The position numbers were made by a program, and so were the translations under genes. From NCBI GenBank assembly GCA_963695445.1, contig CAVOGV010000055.1:1-64000 (forward strand): a stretch of DNA of 64,000 nucleotides, given 5' to 3'. Position 1 is the first letter of the stretch; each line of letters begins with the position of its first letter. Below are positions 43,038-52,959 of this stretch, in pieces. Origin of the DNA: Thiohalocapsa sp963695445 (lineage in GTDB: Bacteria > Pseudomonadota > Gammaproteobacteria > Chromatiales > Chromatiaceae). The notes under the pieces are model-generated. The model ran no database searches. It worked only from the letters and a program-made list of their open reading frames with translations, and was not told the origin of the DNA.

Positions 43038-44886
43038 TCAGACCAAGGGTCGGGGTTTTTCCGCTACCCGCGTCGCCGGTGCTTCTTCTGGCGCGTCGCG
43101 TGAGCAGGCCGCTTTGCAGCCGAACCACAAGACCCGCTCGCCGGGCGTGGCCTTGAATGGCTTGTCCGCTTCCCTCAGACGGACCTGCTTGTTCGCCCCG
43201 ACCACCAGCACGGGCATTGCCTCGGCCGGCAACGACGCCTGGAATTGGTCCATGCCGAATGCCTCGGTGATGCCGGTGGAGTGGAAGCCCCAGCCCTGGT
43301 ACCAGAACCGTTGCAGGTCCTCGTACTGCACATCGAGGGCAAAGGCGGTGCGGCCCCGCGCCGCCGGCGATGGGCGTCGCTGCTCGGCCACTTCGTCGGC
43401 GGCAAGCTGAAACACCTGTTGTCTGCCCAGTTCCGGCGCATAGTGGGCGCAGACCAAGGCGTTGTAGGCCTCGTTGTTGGTCGCCGCGAGCAGGCTGCCG
43501 TAGGCGCCGAGCTCCAAGGCGTTTTCGGCGTGCTCCGACAGCAGCTCGCCGAAGAACACCGGCACGCCGTTGAGCCGTGCCTTGCGCAGTCGGTGCCAGG
43601 CGGTGTCGGCGACCATGACCGGCACCTCCAGCTTGTGCAGCGCGGTCGCCAGCCCGCTGCTCCAGGCGGTGGCGCCGGAGATGATCAGTCCGCCCCGGCG
43701 TTGCGCGCTCAGGTCGAGCCGACGTGCCAGCCAGCCGAGGCTGAAGCCGTGCAGCAACACGGTGCTCAGGATCAACGCGAACACCAGCGGCAGCAGCAGT
43801 TCGGCGCCGGCGAAGCCGCGCTCGGCCAGGGCCGGGCCGAACACGCCGGCCACCGCCGCGGCCACGACGCCGCGGGGCGCGATCCAGCCCACCAGGGTGC
43901 GCTCCTGCCAGCTCATGCCGGCGCCGATGGTGGACAGCCAAACCGCGACCGGGCGCACCAGCAGGATGACGGCTGCGATCAAGAGGACGCTGCGCCAGTC
44001 CAGCGCCAGCATGATGTGCGGGTCCAGGTCCGCGGTGAGCAGTAGGAACACGCCGGAGACCAGCAGCACCGCGATGTATTCCTTGAAACGGCGCAGTTCG
44101 CCGATGCTCGGCAGGTTCATGTTGCCGAGCACGACGCCCATCAGCGTCGCCGCGATCAGCCCTGCCTCCTCCAGCACCAGATTGGAGGCCGCGTAGACGC
44201 CGAGCGCCGCCGCCAACGCCACCGGCCCCTTCAGGTACTCCGGCACCAGACCGCCGAGAAAGGCACGCCCGAGCAGCCAGCCACCGACGCCGCCGAGCAA
44301 CAGCGCGGTGCCGACGCCTTCCGCCATGTGGACCAGCGTATCGTCGAGTACCCCGGCATCGGCGCCGACGAAGTAGTCGAAGATCACGACCACCAGTACC
44401 GCGCCGACGGGGTCGTTGACGATCCCTTCCCACTTCAGATAGCTCGCCGGGCGCCGCTTCAGCCGTGCCTGGCGCAGCAGCGGCAGGATCACGGTCGGAC
44501 CGGTGACGATGGTAATGGCACCGAAGATCAGCGCCACCGGCCAGGAAAGACCGGCGATGAAGTGCGCTGCCGTGGCGGACAGCGCCAACACCAACACCAC
44601 GGCGACCGTGATCAGCCGATTCACGCCCGCCGCCGCCTGCTTGAGCTCCGAGAGCCGCAGCGACAGTCCGCCCTCGAACAGGATCGCCGCTACGGCGAGC
44701 TTGATCAGGGGCTGATAGGCATCGCCGAGGGCCTCGCTCGGGCGCAGGATACCCAGCAATCGGGCCGATGATCAGTCCGCATAGGCTGAGCAGGACGATG
44801 GCGGGGATCTGAAATCGCCAGCCGAGCCACTGAGCGCCGATGCCGAGCACGACGAGCAGGGCGAGGATTTCGGTCAGATGATGCAT
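43038..44886 (-). CDS. CPA1-type Na+/H+ antiporter with RCK-like domain, frameshifted near the start
   Basis: The first 45 residues (MHHLTEILALLVVLGIGAQW) run from 44886 in one frame, and the rest from about 44760 in another (LIKLAVAAILFEGGLSLRL, KWEGIVNDPVGAVLVVVIF, the Asn-Asp ion pair). Together about 615 residues: twelve helices, then a nucleotide-binding TrkA-N/RCK-like region (GLIISGATAWSSGLATALHKL) and a C-terminal TrkA-C-like part. One indel at 44755-44765. It extrudes Na+ or K+ for protons. Confidence 0.84.
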
Positions 44887-44919
44887 AGGTTGTCCGCGCT
44901 TGCGAGAGTTGGAAACAGC

Positions 44920-45435
44920 TTACCCGATCTGTTGCGGCTGATTCATGGGGCGTGAGAAGAGCAGCGCGCCCAGTTCCAGCGGATCGAGCATGGTCCGCGG
45001 TGGCGCGGCGCCGAAGCAGACCCGGATCAGGCGGTCCAGCAACGGCTGGCCGCGCGCGCCGCGCCCGAACAGACGGTCGAACACCCAGGGATTGAAGCCG
45101 TACCGGTGGGACAGTTCCATCAGCAGGAATAGCTGCCGAAAATGGCGGTCGAGGGCGCGGGGCCTGGTGGGCGTCGGCGGCGACGATATCGAGCAGGCCC
45201 ATGCGAGCCAGATAGCGCTAGGCGCGGGGGCAAGACCATCGCCGCAGACCTTGTCGCGGGGAAAGTCAGACTTGTCCAGCAGCAGGGTTGAGATGCCGGC
45301 CCGCGCCAGGTGCCAGGCGGTGGCGCCGCCGGCGGGACCTGCGCCAATGACGATCACGTCCGCGTGGTCCGCGTCGCGGCGGATGCCCTCGGTTTGGATG
45401 TCGCTGCTGTCGACTTGTTTCGGGCCGTTGTCCAT
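44920..45435 (-). pseudogene. Geranylgeranyl-reductase-like FAD enzyme with large internal deletion
   Basis: The start at 45435 gives the Rossmann motif VIVIGAGPAGGATAWHLARAG and DKVCGDGLAP. The frame then shifts: MGLLDIVAADAHQAPR appears in another frame, followed by LDRHFRQLFLLMELSHRYGFNPW in the first, which belongs to the C-terminal part. The middle two-thirds (substrate-binding domain) are missing. About 172 codons remain of about 400. The gene is dead; it follows putP by 31 bases on the same strand. Confidence 0.75.
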
Positions 45436-45466
45436 GCTGTCGCGTTCGCTCTGACGTGCGTGGCCA

Positions 45467-46837
45467 TCAGTCCGCCGAGCCGAGCGCCTCTTTGAAGCGG
45501 TCGAAGCCGGCGCGGATGTCCGCCGCTGGCGGCGCTGTCGCCAGGCTCGCGACGACGATGGCGATGCTGGCAAACAGAACACCGGGGACGATTTCGTAGA
45601 GATCGAACAGTCCCCCCGACAGCTGTTTCCAGACCACTACGGGGACACCGCCGACAATGACGCCAGCGACGGCGCCGGCCCAATTCATGCGGTGCCAGTA
45701 TAGCGACAGCAGTAGCACCGGCCCGAAGGCGGCACCGAAGCCGGCCCAGGCATAACCCACCAATCCAAGCACCGTGCTGTCCGGATTGAAGGCGAGCAGC
45801 AGCGCAATGCCGCGAGCGCCATCAGCCAGGCGTGGCACCAGCGGGCGCACAGGGCGCAGCTTGAGCCGGCACCAATGGACCAGCGTGGTGCGGTCGCTGG
45901 GATCGACCAGCTGTCCGCCCAGGTTATTGTCGACGTAGGCCAGCCCGGCGAGGCCGACCAGCACGGCACCGAACATGGAGAGGCCGGACCAGGTGACGGC
46001 GATGCGCCGGGCCGTCGGTACGTCGGCCTTGCTGCGGATGCCGGCGAAACGAGCCAGGATGTGCGGTTGGCCGAAGTAGCCGAGCCCCCAGGCCACCAGC
46101 GAGACGATGGCGATGAGGCTCAGGGGCTGGCCCTGGTTGTCCTGCCACAGTGTCAGCAGCTGCGGATTGTTCTGTTCCAGCGTCGCCAGCATCGCGCCGA
46201 TGCCGCCGTCTGCCGTGATCGCCCACACCGGTACGACCAGTAGCGCCGCGGCCATCAGCAGGCCTTGCACCACGTCGGTCCAGGATACCGCCAGGAAGCC
46301 GCCGAATAGGGTATAGGACACGACGAACAGCGTTCCGACGACCACCGCGATGCGATAGTCCAGCCCGAACACGGTCTCGAACAGCTTGCCGCCGGCCACC
46401 AGACCGGAGCTGGTATAGAACAGGAAGAACAGCAGGATGAAAAAGGCCGATACCGCCTGCAGCAGGTGGCGGCGGTCGCCAAACCGATTGGCGAAGAACT
46501 CCGGAATGGTGAGCGAGTCGCTGGCTGAAAAGGTATAGGTGCGCAACCGTTTGGCGACCAGTAACCAGTTGAGCCAGGTGCCAGCTAACAGCCCGCCGGC
46601 GAGCCACAGCGCCTCGATGCCTGATGCAAAGGCAAAGCCCGGCAGCCCTAGCAGCAGCCAGCCGCTCATGTCCGAGGCGCCGGCGGACAGCGCGGCCGGC
46701 CAGGGTCCCAGGCTGCGTCCGCCGAGAAAATACCCCGATGAACTCTTGGTGCTCTGGTAGGCCCAGAAGCCGATGCCGAGCATCAGGGCCAGATAGACGA
46801 AGAAAGTTGCGGTGATTGCCGCGTTGGTCTCGACCAA
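45467..46837 (-). CDS. putP: Sodium/proline symporter PutP with internal deletion
   Basis: 456 residues from TTG 46837 (AGGA eight bases upstream). SSS-family blocks: GGRSLGPWPAALSAGASDMSGWLLLG, TIPEFFANRFGD, WTDVVQGLLMAAALL, SLVAWGLGYFGQPHILARF and GYAWAGFGAAFGPVLLLSL. Between VDPSDRTTLVHW and LLLAFNPDSTVL the usual helix 8 with AAxMSTxxSQLLV (Na+ ligand Ser/Thr) is absent and only about 30 unrelated residues remain. Functional loss is likely. A recurrent clue that this region is eroding. Confidence 0.82.
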   Translation of the reverse strand: MVETNAAITATFFVYLALMLGIGFWAYQSTKSSSGYFLGGRSLGPWPAALSAGASDMSGWLLLGLPGFAFASGIEALWLAGGLLAGTWLNWLLVAKRLRTYTFSASDSLTIPEFFANRFGDRRHLLQAVSAFFILLFFLFYTSSGLVAGGKLFETVFGLDYRIAVVVGTLFVVSYTLFGGFLAVSWTDVVQGLLMAAALLVVPVWAITADGGIGAMLATLEQNNPQLLTLWQDNQGQPLSLIAIVSLVAWGLGYFGQPHILARFAGIRSKADVPTARRIAVTWSGLSMFGAVLVGLAGLAYVDNNLGGQLVDPSDRTTLVHWCRLKLRPVRPLVPRLADGARGIALLLAFNPDSTVLGLVGYAWAGFGAAFGPVLLLSLYWHRMNWAGAVAGVIVGGVPVVVWKQLSGGLFDLYEIVPGVLFASIAIVVASLATAPPAADIRAGFDRFKEALGSAD

Positions 46838-47077
46838 GGGGCTGGTCCTGTTTGGGATCGCAGTTGAGTGTAAGCCTGGCCCGGACCCTAGCACGCGTTT
46901 ACCGGTGGCGCAGCCCACCGTGCCGTCGCGCGCGCACCGGCGCTGCTGGCGCTTGAACAATACGCGTCTGCACCGCATCGGGGTACCATGGCGTCATGCG
47001 GTCGCCGTCCTGGTCCAACCTAGGTAGATCGCCGCCAACGACTGTCCAGGCTGCTTCGGCCCATTGCCACATTGCCC

Positions 47078-50000
47078 ATGTCTACCGTTACTGCCAAGGT
47101 CTTCCGGCAGCAGATCCTCAAACCCGCTGAGGGCATCTTCCTGTTTCATGCCCGCGCCATCGAGCGGCTGATCGAGGAGCAGCTCGGCGAGCGCCTGCAG
47201 GGCGTGTCGATCCCGGACTTGCCCTATTACCTGATGCCGAAAGAGGAGTTCCTGTTCGGCCTCGAGAGCGAGAATGCCGAGGCCTTGTCGGTGATCGAAG
47301 GCTTGCGACTGCCAGACCACGTCATTCTGTTGCCGAGCCCGGCGACGCAGGGCCTTGATGAGCGGCAGTTCAGACAGCTGCGGCACGATTACTGGGCGCG
47401 CGGTTTTGAGGCGGAGGTGGCGCGGGCCTGGCAGATGGCCCGCGACGACAATCAGGACGCCCGTCGCTACGGGGCCGACGCGCTGGCGGCGTTGATCGGC
47501 GGCCACGCCTATGCCGAGGTGAAGGACGTTCTCGATCGCGATGGCGTCACGCTGCCGATCTGGGAGGACGCGCTGATCTGTCGCAGCTTCGTGGCCATGG
47601 TAGCCCGTCTGCGCTATTTCGCGCCTGGCGCCCGCGGCTTCTACTTCCCGGCCATCAACGTCTGGCCGGAGGTGGATCGCTGGCTCACCGCCAGCGGTCT
47701 GGATCTGCCCGAGCCGCTCCATACCAGCCGGTTGCCGATGCTGCTCGTCCGCAGCCGCCCCGGCGCCGGCGCCGACCTGCCGACGGAGTTTCCGCTGCTG
47801 CCCACCGGGCTACCCTTCGGCTGCTCCGATCCGGACCTGCCGCGCGCCATCGAGGCAGCCCAGAAGCCGCTCGGTAACCCTAGGCTGTCGGTCAATCCAA
47901 CCCCGTCGATTGTTGCTCCTGTGGTCCTGGAGCCGGTTTCGGAGTCGAGTTTCCAGTCCGCTTCCTCGGCAGTGCCCGGAAGCGACGCCGTGCGTGGTGA
48001 CGTCGCACAGGCGTTCGAGCAGCGTTGCCTGGACGCGCTGCGGCGAGGCTCGGCGGTGCGCCGCCATCGGGGCTGGATGCACCGGCTGCGCGACGGCGTG
48101 GACGGGATCGGTCGCAGACTGTTGGCCCGGCTGCTGTTCTTGCCGGGCATCGAGGATATCGGCCTCGGCGATCAAGGTGCTCAAGGCAGACGCGGGCGCG
48201 ATCTTGGACTAGGGCTATTCGAGCAGGCCGTCTCCGCCGCCCAGCGGGCGGAGTTCGACGGGCGTTGCGCGTTGTCTCTGCGCCACCTGGCCGAGGCGCG
48301 TCGGCTTGCACAGCGCTTGAACCGACCCGCGCGCGTCCTCCCGGTGGCGGTTGAACAGGCCATCTGCACGCGTGAGTTTGCCGCCGAGGAGCAACTTGCG
48401 CACCTGCTTGCCGCGAAATGGAAGCTGGACCCCGCCACCGCGGCCGAGATCCGAACCCTGACCGAGCGTCTGGCCGCCGAGGATCGCCGCCGCTATGGCT
48501 CGGCGCCGGCGCGCGCCTTGCTTGGTGATCTGGAGCAGGTGCTGCGCGAGGGCCGCAGCGACTATTACCGCTTGCGCGTGGTTCCGTGGCTGCTGAGCTT
48601 GGGCCGCATCCGGCTGCGCGAAGTGCTGCCGTTTCAGTCGCTGCTGAAGGCGTTGCGCTCACTGGAGACCGGTCGCATGCGGCTGGAGGAGCTGCTCTGG
48701 CCGATCGCCGATCTGGAGCGCTTTAGTCGGGCGTTGTCGACGCTCACCGATCGCGTCAATGCCCGGCTCGATGCCCAGATCACGCCGCGGGTGGAACGTG
48801 CGATGCGCGAGGCCGACTTCGTGCCGCGCGACCATCGCGAAACCGTCGCCGCGCAGAAGATGAAGCTGGAACTGCTCGACGTCATCAAGCACCGCCGCCA
48901 TCTGAAGTTTACTGACGTGCGAGATATTGTCGCGCGCAACATCCTGCGTCTGCCGGACCCGACCATCGACGAGTTTTTCCGGGGCGACCGGCTGCGCCGT
49001 TTCGACCGTACCGCTAGCCAGGCGCTACCCGGCGTCTACCGCCCCGGTGAGCTCTACATCAAGGGTCTGCAACAGCTCAGCGCGCCGCTGTTCGGCACCA
49101 ACCCGGGGCGGAGTATCCTGCGCCACGTGCTATTGCCCTTCGGCAGCGCCTACCTGGTATTGAAGAGCCTCGATCTGCTGATCGAGCTGTTGCCGAACTA
49201 CGACCGAAGCTTTCACGTCACGAGTCTGGTTTCGGTGGCGCTGATCGGTGCGCTCGTCAACGGCCTCGCCTTTAGCGGCATCGGTCGGCACCTGGTGCGT
49301 TCGCTGTGGCATGGGAGCCTGTTTGCGCTGCGTTTCCTGCTCTACGACGGTCTACGTCGGCTGCTGCGCTGGGGCCCCGTGGCCACGCTGCTGAAGACCG
49401 GCCTGGTGCGGGGGCTAGGGCGAAACCTGTTTCAGCCTTTGCTGATCGGTACGTTGCCTCTGATACCGATTATCTGGCTCGCGGTGTTCGTCGACCACGT
49501 TCCCATCGAACCCGGCCTTTGGCTGGTGGGGTTGGCCTTTGCGCTGGGCACGCTGGCGCGCCATACGCCCGCCGGGCGTCGCTTCGTGGATGACCTGTCC
49601 ACTGGGATCGGCAGCTATGTCCGGCGGGTCAATCAGACCCTGTTCATCGGTGCGGTCCAGCAGCTGATGTACTTTTTCAAGGAGCTGACTCGACGCTTCT
49701 CGCAGATCTTGCACCGAGTCGAAGAGGCGCTGACCCATCATCTCGGCGAGCACCCTGCGAGCGCGGTTGCGAAGGCCGTGCTGGCGCCGTTGTGGCGCCT
49801 GGCCGAGAGTCTGATCCAGTTCTATGTCACGGTCCTGGTCGAGCCCCAGGTGAATCCGGTCAAACACTTTCCGATCGTCACCATCGGCCACAAATTAATG
49901 CTGCCGTTTCTGCCGGCAATCACCGCCGCCTTCCTCGATGTCAGTCAGGCCGTTTTGCCCAAGGTCATCGCCTTTCCACTGGTGACGTTGACCGTTTTAC

Positions 50001-50821
50001 TGCTGCCCGGGCTATTTGGGTTTTTGGTCTGGGAGCTAAAGGAAAACTGGAAGCTCTATCAGGCCAACCATCGTGGCGGACTGCAGCCGACCGACAGCGA
50101 CGAGGTCGAGCCGGCGGGCCCGTCGCCGGTCGAGCCCGCCGTGGTCGGTTCCCACGGCGAGACCATGCGGGGTCTGATGTCGCGCGGGTTCCACAGCGGC
50201 ACGCTGCCGAAGGGCTTCGATCGGCTGCGCAAGGTCATCCGCGACGAGATTCGCGACGAGATCCCCTATCCGAAGCGCCTGCGCCGCGTGCAACGTCAGC
50301 TGGAGGAGGTGCAGCAGGCCGTCTGTGTCTTCTTCGAGCGCGAGTGCACCTTTGCACTGCGCGAGCGCTGTCGGGATCCCGACTGCATGTTGCAGCGGAT
50401 CGAGACCGGCACACCCCGCATCGCCACCAATCTGGTCGAGCTACAGGCCGAGCTCTATGCGGACGCCTTGCCGGCGACGGAGACAAACCAGCTGCTGGGT
50501 GAGGCTTCGTCCCAGCCGCTTCCGGGCCCGTCGCTGCTGGCTGATCCGCTTCGGCTGCGGATCCGCATCTCCCATGCCGGGCAAGGCATGCGGGTCGAGA
50601 CCGAAATCGAGGGCTGTAGCGGGCACATCGATCCCCATTGCTGGTCGCTGATCAGTGACGACCTGCGGCTGTTCGCTGGCCGCGCCGGGGCCGATCTGCG
50701 CGGCTCCGAGTGGGCGTTGCCGATGCCCTGCGACGCTGGCGGCCCCGCCGTCATCGGCACACCGTCGGCGAGCCGCTCGGAGCAGGCGGCCGTGGCGGAG
50801 GTCTCGGGTCGGTCAAGCTGA
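47078..50821 (+). CDS. Very large protein of unknown function with membrane segments
   Basis: 1247 residues from ATG 47078; TTG 47072 adds two. I do not recognise a family. Residues 1-270 are soluble; 320-640 are helical and rich in Arg/Glu/Leu; around 700-1000 there are several hydrophobic segments (YLVLKSLDLLIELLPNYD, LIGTLPLIPIIWLAVFVD, LMLPFLPAITAAFLD, FPLVTLTVLLLPGLFGFLVWE); the last 240 residues are soluble with Cys-containing FERECTFALRERCRDPDC. Codon use agrees with neighbours. No operon partner; the two flanking genes point the other way. Confidence 0.75.
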   Translation: MSTVTAKVFRQQILKPAEGIFLFHARAIERLIEEQLGERLQGVSIPDLPYYLMPKEEFLFGLESENAEALSVIEGLRLPDHVILLPSPATQGLDERQFRQLRHDYWARGFEAEVARAWQMARDDNQDARRYGADALAALIGGHAYAEVKDVLDRDGVTLPIWEDALICRSFVAMVARLRYFAPGARGFYFPAINVWPEVDRWLTASGLDLPEPLHTSRLPMLLVRSRPGAGADLPTEFPLLPTGLPFGCSDPDLPRAIEAAQKPLGNPRLSVNPTPSIVAPVVLEPVSESSFQSASSAVPGSDAVRGDVAQAFEQRCLDALRRGSAVRRHRGWMHRLRDGVDGIGRRLLARLLFLPGIEDIGLGDQGAQGRRGRDLGLGLFEQAVSAAQRAEFDGRCALSLRHLAEARRLAQRLNRPARVLPVAVEQAICTREFAAEEQLAHLLAAKWKLDPATAAEIRTLTERLAAEDRRRYGSAPARALLGDLEQVLREGRSDYYRLRVVPWLLSLGRIRLREVLPFQSLLKALRSLETGRMRLEELLWPIADLERFSRALSTLTDRVNARLDAQITPRVERAMREADFVPRDHRETVAAQKMKLELLDVIKHRRHLKFTDVRDIVARNILRLPDPTIDEFFRGDRLRRFDRTASQALPGVYRPGELYIKGLQQLSAPLFGTNPGRSILRHVLLPFGSAYLVLKSLDLLIELLPNYDRSFHVTSLVSVALIGALVNGLAFSGIGRHLVRSLWHGSLFALRFLLYDGLRRLLRWGPVATLLKTGLVRGLGRNLFQPLLIGTLPLIPIIWLAVFVDHVPIEPGLWLVGLAFALGTLARHTPAGRRFVDDLSTGIGSYVRRVNQTLFIGAVQQLMYFFKELTRRFSQILHRVEEALTHHLGEHPASAVAKAVLAPLWRLAESLIQFYVTVLVEPQVNPVKHFPIVTIGHKLMLPFLPAITAAFLDVSQAVLPKVIAFPLVTLTVLLLPGLFGFLVWELKENWKLYQANHRGGLQPTDSDEVEPAGPSPVEPAVVGSHGETMRGLMSRGFHSGTLPKGFDRLRKVIRDEIRDEIPYPKRLRRVQRQLEEVQQAVCVFFERECTFALRERCRDPDCMLQRIETGTPRIATNLVELQAELYADALPATETNQLLGEASSQPLPGPSLLADPLRLRIRISHAGQGMRVETEIEGCSGHIDPHCWSLISDDLRLFAGRAGADLRGSEWALPMPCDAGGPAVIGTPSASRSEQAAVAEVSGRSS

Positions 50822-50854
50822 TGACGGGGATCAATTGGTCTTGGCCTTATCCCC

Positions 50855-51749
50855 TCATCGAAACACCGAACTGGATGGCCGACGTTTCGTGCCGACGGCG
50901 ACTGGCAAGTCGGTGCTTCCGGTGGGCACTCTCAGCCTCCCAAGGCTCAGGCGCCACAGGGTATGAAAATGGTGCGTCGGACCGTGCCCGGTGCCGACAT
51001 CGAGTTCATCGGCGTGGGCGATGGCTCCGGCGACGTACGTCTTTGCCCGCTGGGCCGCCACCAGCGGGTCGCCGGTGAGTGCCAACTGCGCGGCGAGCGC
51101 CGAGGACAGCGTGCAGCCGGTGCCGTGGGTGTTGCGCGTGGCGGTGCGGGTGCCCTCCAGCCAATGTCCGGCGGACGCTGTGAGCAGGTAATCCGGGCTG
51201 TCCTCGCCGCCGAGGTGTCCACCCTTGAGCAAGCACGTTGCGGGGTCCGAGGGCGCGCAGCCGATCGGCCAAAGCGGCCATTGCCTCGCGCTCGGTGGGT
51301 TCGGCGGTCGCGAGCAGGGCGGCGGCCTCCGGCAAGTTCGGCGTCAGCACGTCGCTCAGCGGCAGCAGGCGCTCGATCAGGATCGCGACCGCTTCTGGCG
51401 ACAGCAGCCGGTCGCCGCCCTTGGCGACCATGACTGGGTCGAGCACGATGTTGCGGGCGTGGTTACGTTGCAGCGCGTCGGCGACGGCACCGGCAATCTC
51501 GCTGGTGCCGATCATGCCGATCTTCACCGCGTCCACGCGGACATCGGCGAACACCGCATCGATCTGGGCCGCAACGAAGTCAGCGGGCACGAGTTCGACG
51601 CCGCTGACGCCGCGGGTGTTCTGGGCGGTCAGCGCCGTGATGACGGCCATGGCGTAGGCGCCATTGGCGGAGATGGCCTTCAGGTCGGCCTGGATGCCGG
51701 CGCCCCCGGACGGGTCGGAGCCGGCGATGCTGAGTACGTTCGGGATCAT
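50855..51749 (-). CDS. thiD: Hydroxymethylpyrimidine/phosphomethylpyrimidine kinase ThiD, frameshifted
   Basis: Thiamine biosynthesis: phosphorylates HMP twice. VLSIAGSDPSGGAGIQADLKA is the substrate site, VLDPVMVAKGGDRLL follows, then at about 51232 the frame changes: the first frame reads VLAQG and the other LKGGHL, continuing through the catalytic block THGTGCTLSSALAAQLALTG. One indel restores a normal ThiD with a somewhat long tail. As thiD is often essential for thiamine prototrophs, a sequencing error is likely. It follows thiE by 66 bases. Confidence 0.88.
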
Positions 51750-51815
51750 GGCTTGGCTCGGATGTCGGTTGATCGGCGTTCATCGAGGATCAAGGCCGAT
51801 TTTCATTCATGAGTG

Positions 51816-52464
51816 TCACGACGGCGCTCGCTGTGCCTCCCGTGCTGCCTCCGCAAACGCGCGCGCCGCTGCCTCCGGTTGCTCGGCCGCGCAGATGCCC
51901 GATACGACGGCGAGCCCACGCGCCCCTGCAGCGAAGACGGCCCTCGCGTGCGCCGCCGACAAGCCGCCGATGGCGACCGCCGGCAGCGCGCTGGCGGCGC
52001 ACACGCGCGCCAGCCCGTCGAAGCCGAGGGGCGGGGCGTGATCGGGCTTGGTCGCGGTCGCGAAGACGGGGCCGACGCCGATGTAATCGACCATGGCCAG
52101 GTCTAGCGCGGCGGCGTGCTCGGTCGTCTGGATCGACAGACCGATGATGGCATCCGGCCCCAGCGCTTTCCGCGCGTCAGCGGCGGCGGCATCGGACTGG
52201 CCGACGTGGACGCCGTCGGCACTGATCGCGCGTGCGACCTCGACGCGGTCGTTGACGATCAGTAGCGCGCCGGAGCCGGCAAGGGCCTCCTTCAGTGCCC
52301 GGCCCTGGCTGATCAGATGCCACGTCGGACGCCGTCTTGTCCCGCAGTTGCACGATCTTGACGCCGCCGCGGACCGCGGCCCGTGCGGTCTCGATGACGC
52401 CGCGTCCGGCGCACAGCAGCGGATCGGTGATGAGGTAAACAGAGAGGTCGAAGCTCGGTTTCAT
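51816..52464 (-). CDS. thiE: Thiamine-phosphate synthase ThiE, frameshifted
   Basis: Joins HMP-PP and thiazole phosphate. The first part (LYLITD-like VYLITDPLLCAGRG, GVKIVQLRDKTASD) is in one frame from 52464; the rest (SADGVHVGQSDAAAADARKAL, IGVGPVFATATK, AIGGLSAAHARAV) is in another down to 51816. The break is near 52318. Repairing one base gives a full-length enzyme of about 215 residues. Probably an operon with thiD. No TPP riboswitch was seen upstream. Confidence 0.87.
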
Positions 52465-52959
52465 CGGGGAGTCATGGGGGCACGGGGGAGGTCATAGGGG
52501 CGACCAGTTCAAATGCGTGAGTGCGGCGACCATGATCCCCGACCCCATGTCGCGGATCAATGGTCGGCTCTGGCGTCAGCGGGCTCTGGCGCAGGGTTGC
52601 CGTGGCCTGTTATCCGACCGCGACGGTCGGAAATCGCCGTCGGAGTGACAGTGATCAACGCCGTGACTGCACCCGACTGCTACAGTCAGCACCGATCATC
52701 CGGTCGGCCGAGTTCAGAAGCCTGGCGATTCGCATCGCTGCCGCTGGACGCGGTTGCGCCGGATGGCGAGTTGGGCGCCATCCGAGTGGTTGCTGCACTG
52801 CACCAATTAGCACTATGATGTCGCACTTTGGTCATTACCCATGTCATCCATGGGTAATTACCCTGGGCTGGAAAATTGTTTCCGGCCATGCCGAAGTCGG
52901 GTCGCTATCTGCCCGACGTCGTCCGTCAATGCAGTCGGTATCGAAGGCTTTAGGAACCG
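52465..52959. other. Divergent control region between thiE and rnfA
   Basis: 495 bases without a supported gene. The right third holds the palindrome at 52834-52858 and presumably the rnf promoter. No TPP riboswitch signature (CTGAGA, ACCTGA) lies before thiE. Confidence 0.45.
52834..52858. promoter_or_regulatory. Palindromic operator upstream of rnfA
   Basis: ATTACCCATG, five bases (TCATC), CATGGGTAAT: a ten-base perfect inverted repeat, 101 bases before the rnfA start. The AT-rich arms suit a dimeric regulator site overlapping the rnf promoter. The cognate factor is not identified. Confidence 0.6.

Noticed and set aside
52465..52600. TPP riboswitch before thiE
   Set aside because: The conserved CTGAGA and ACCTGA-type segments were not found on the minus strand.
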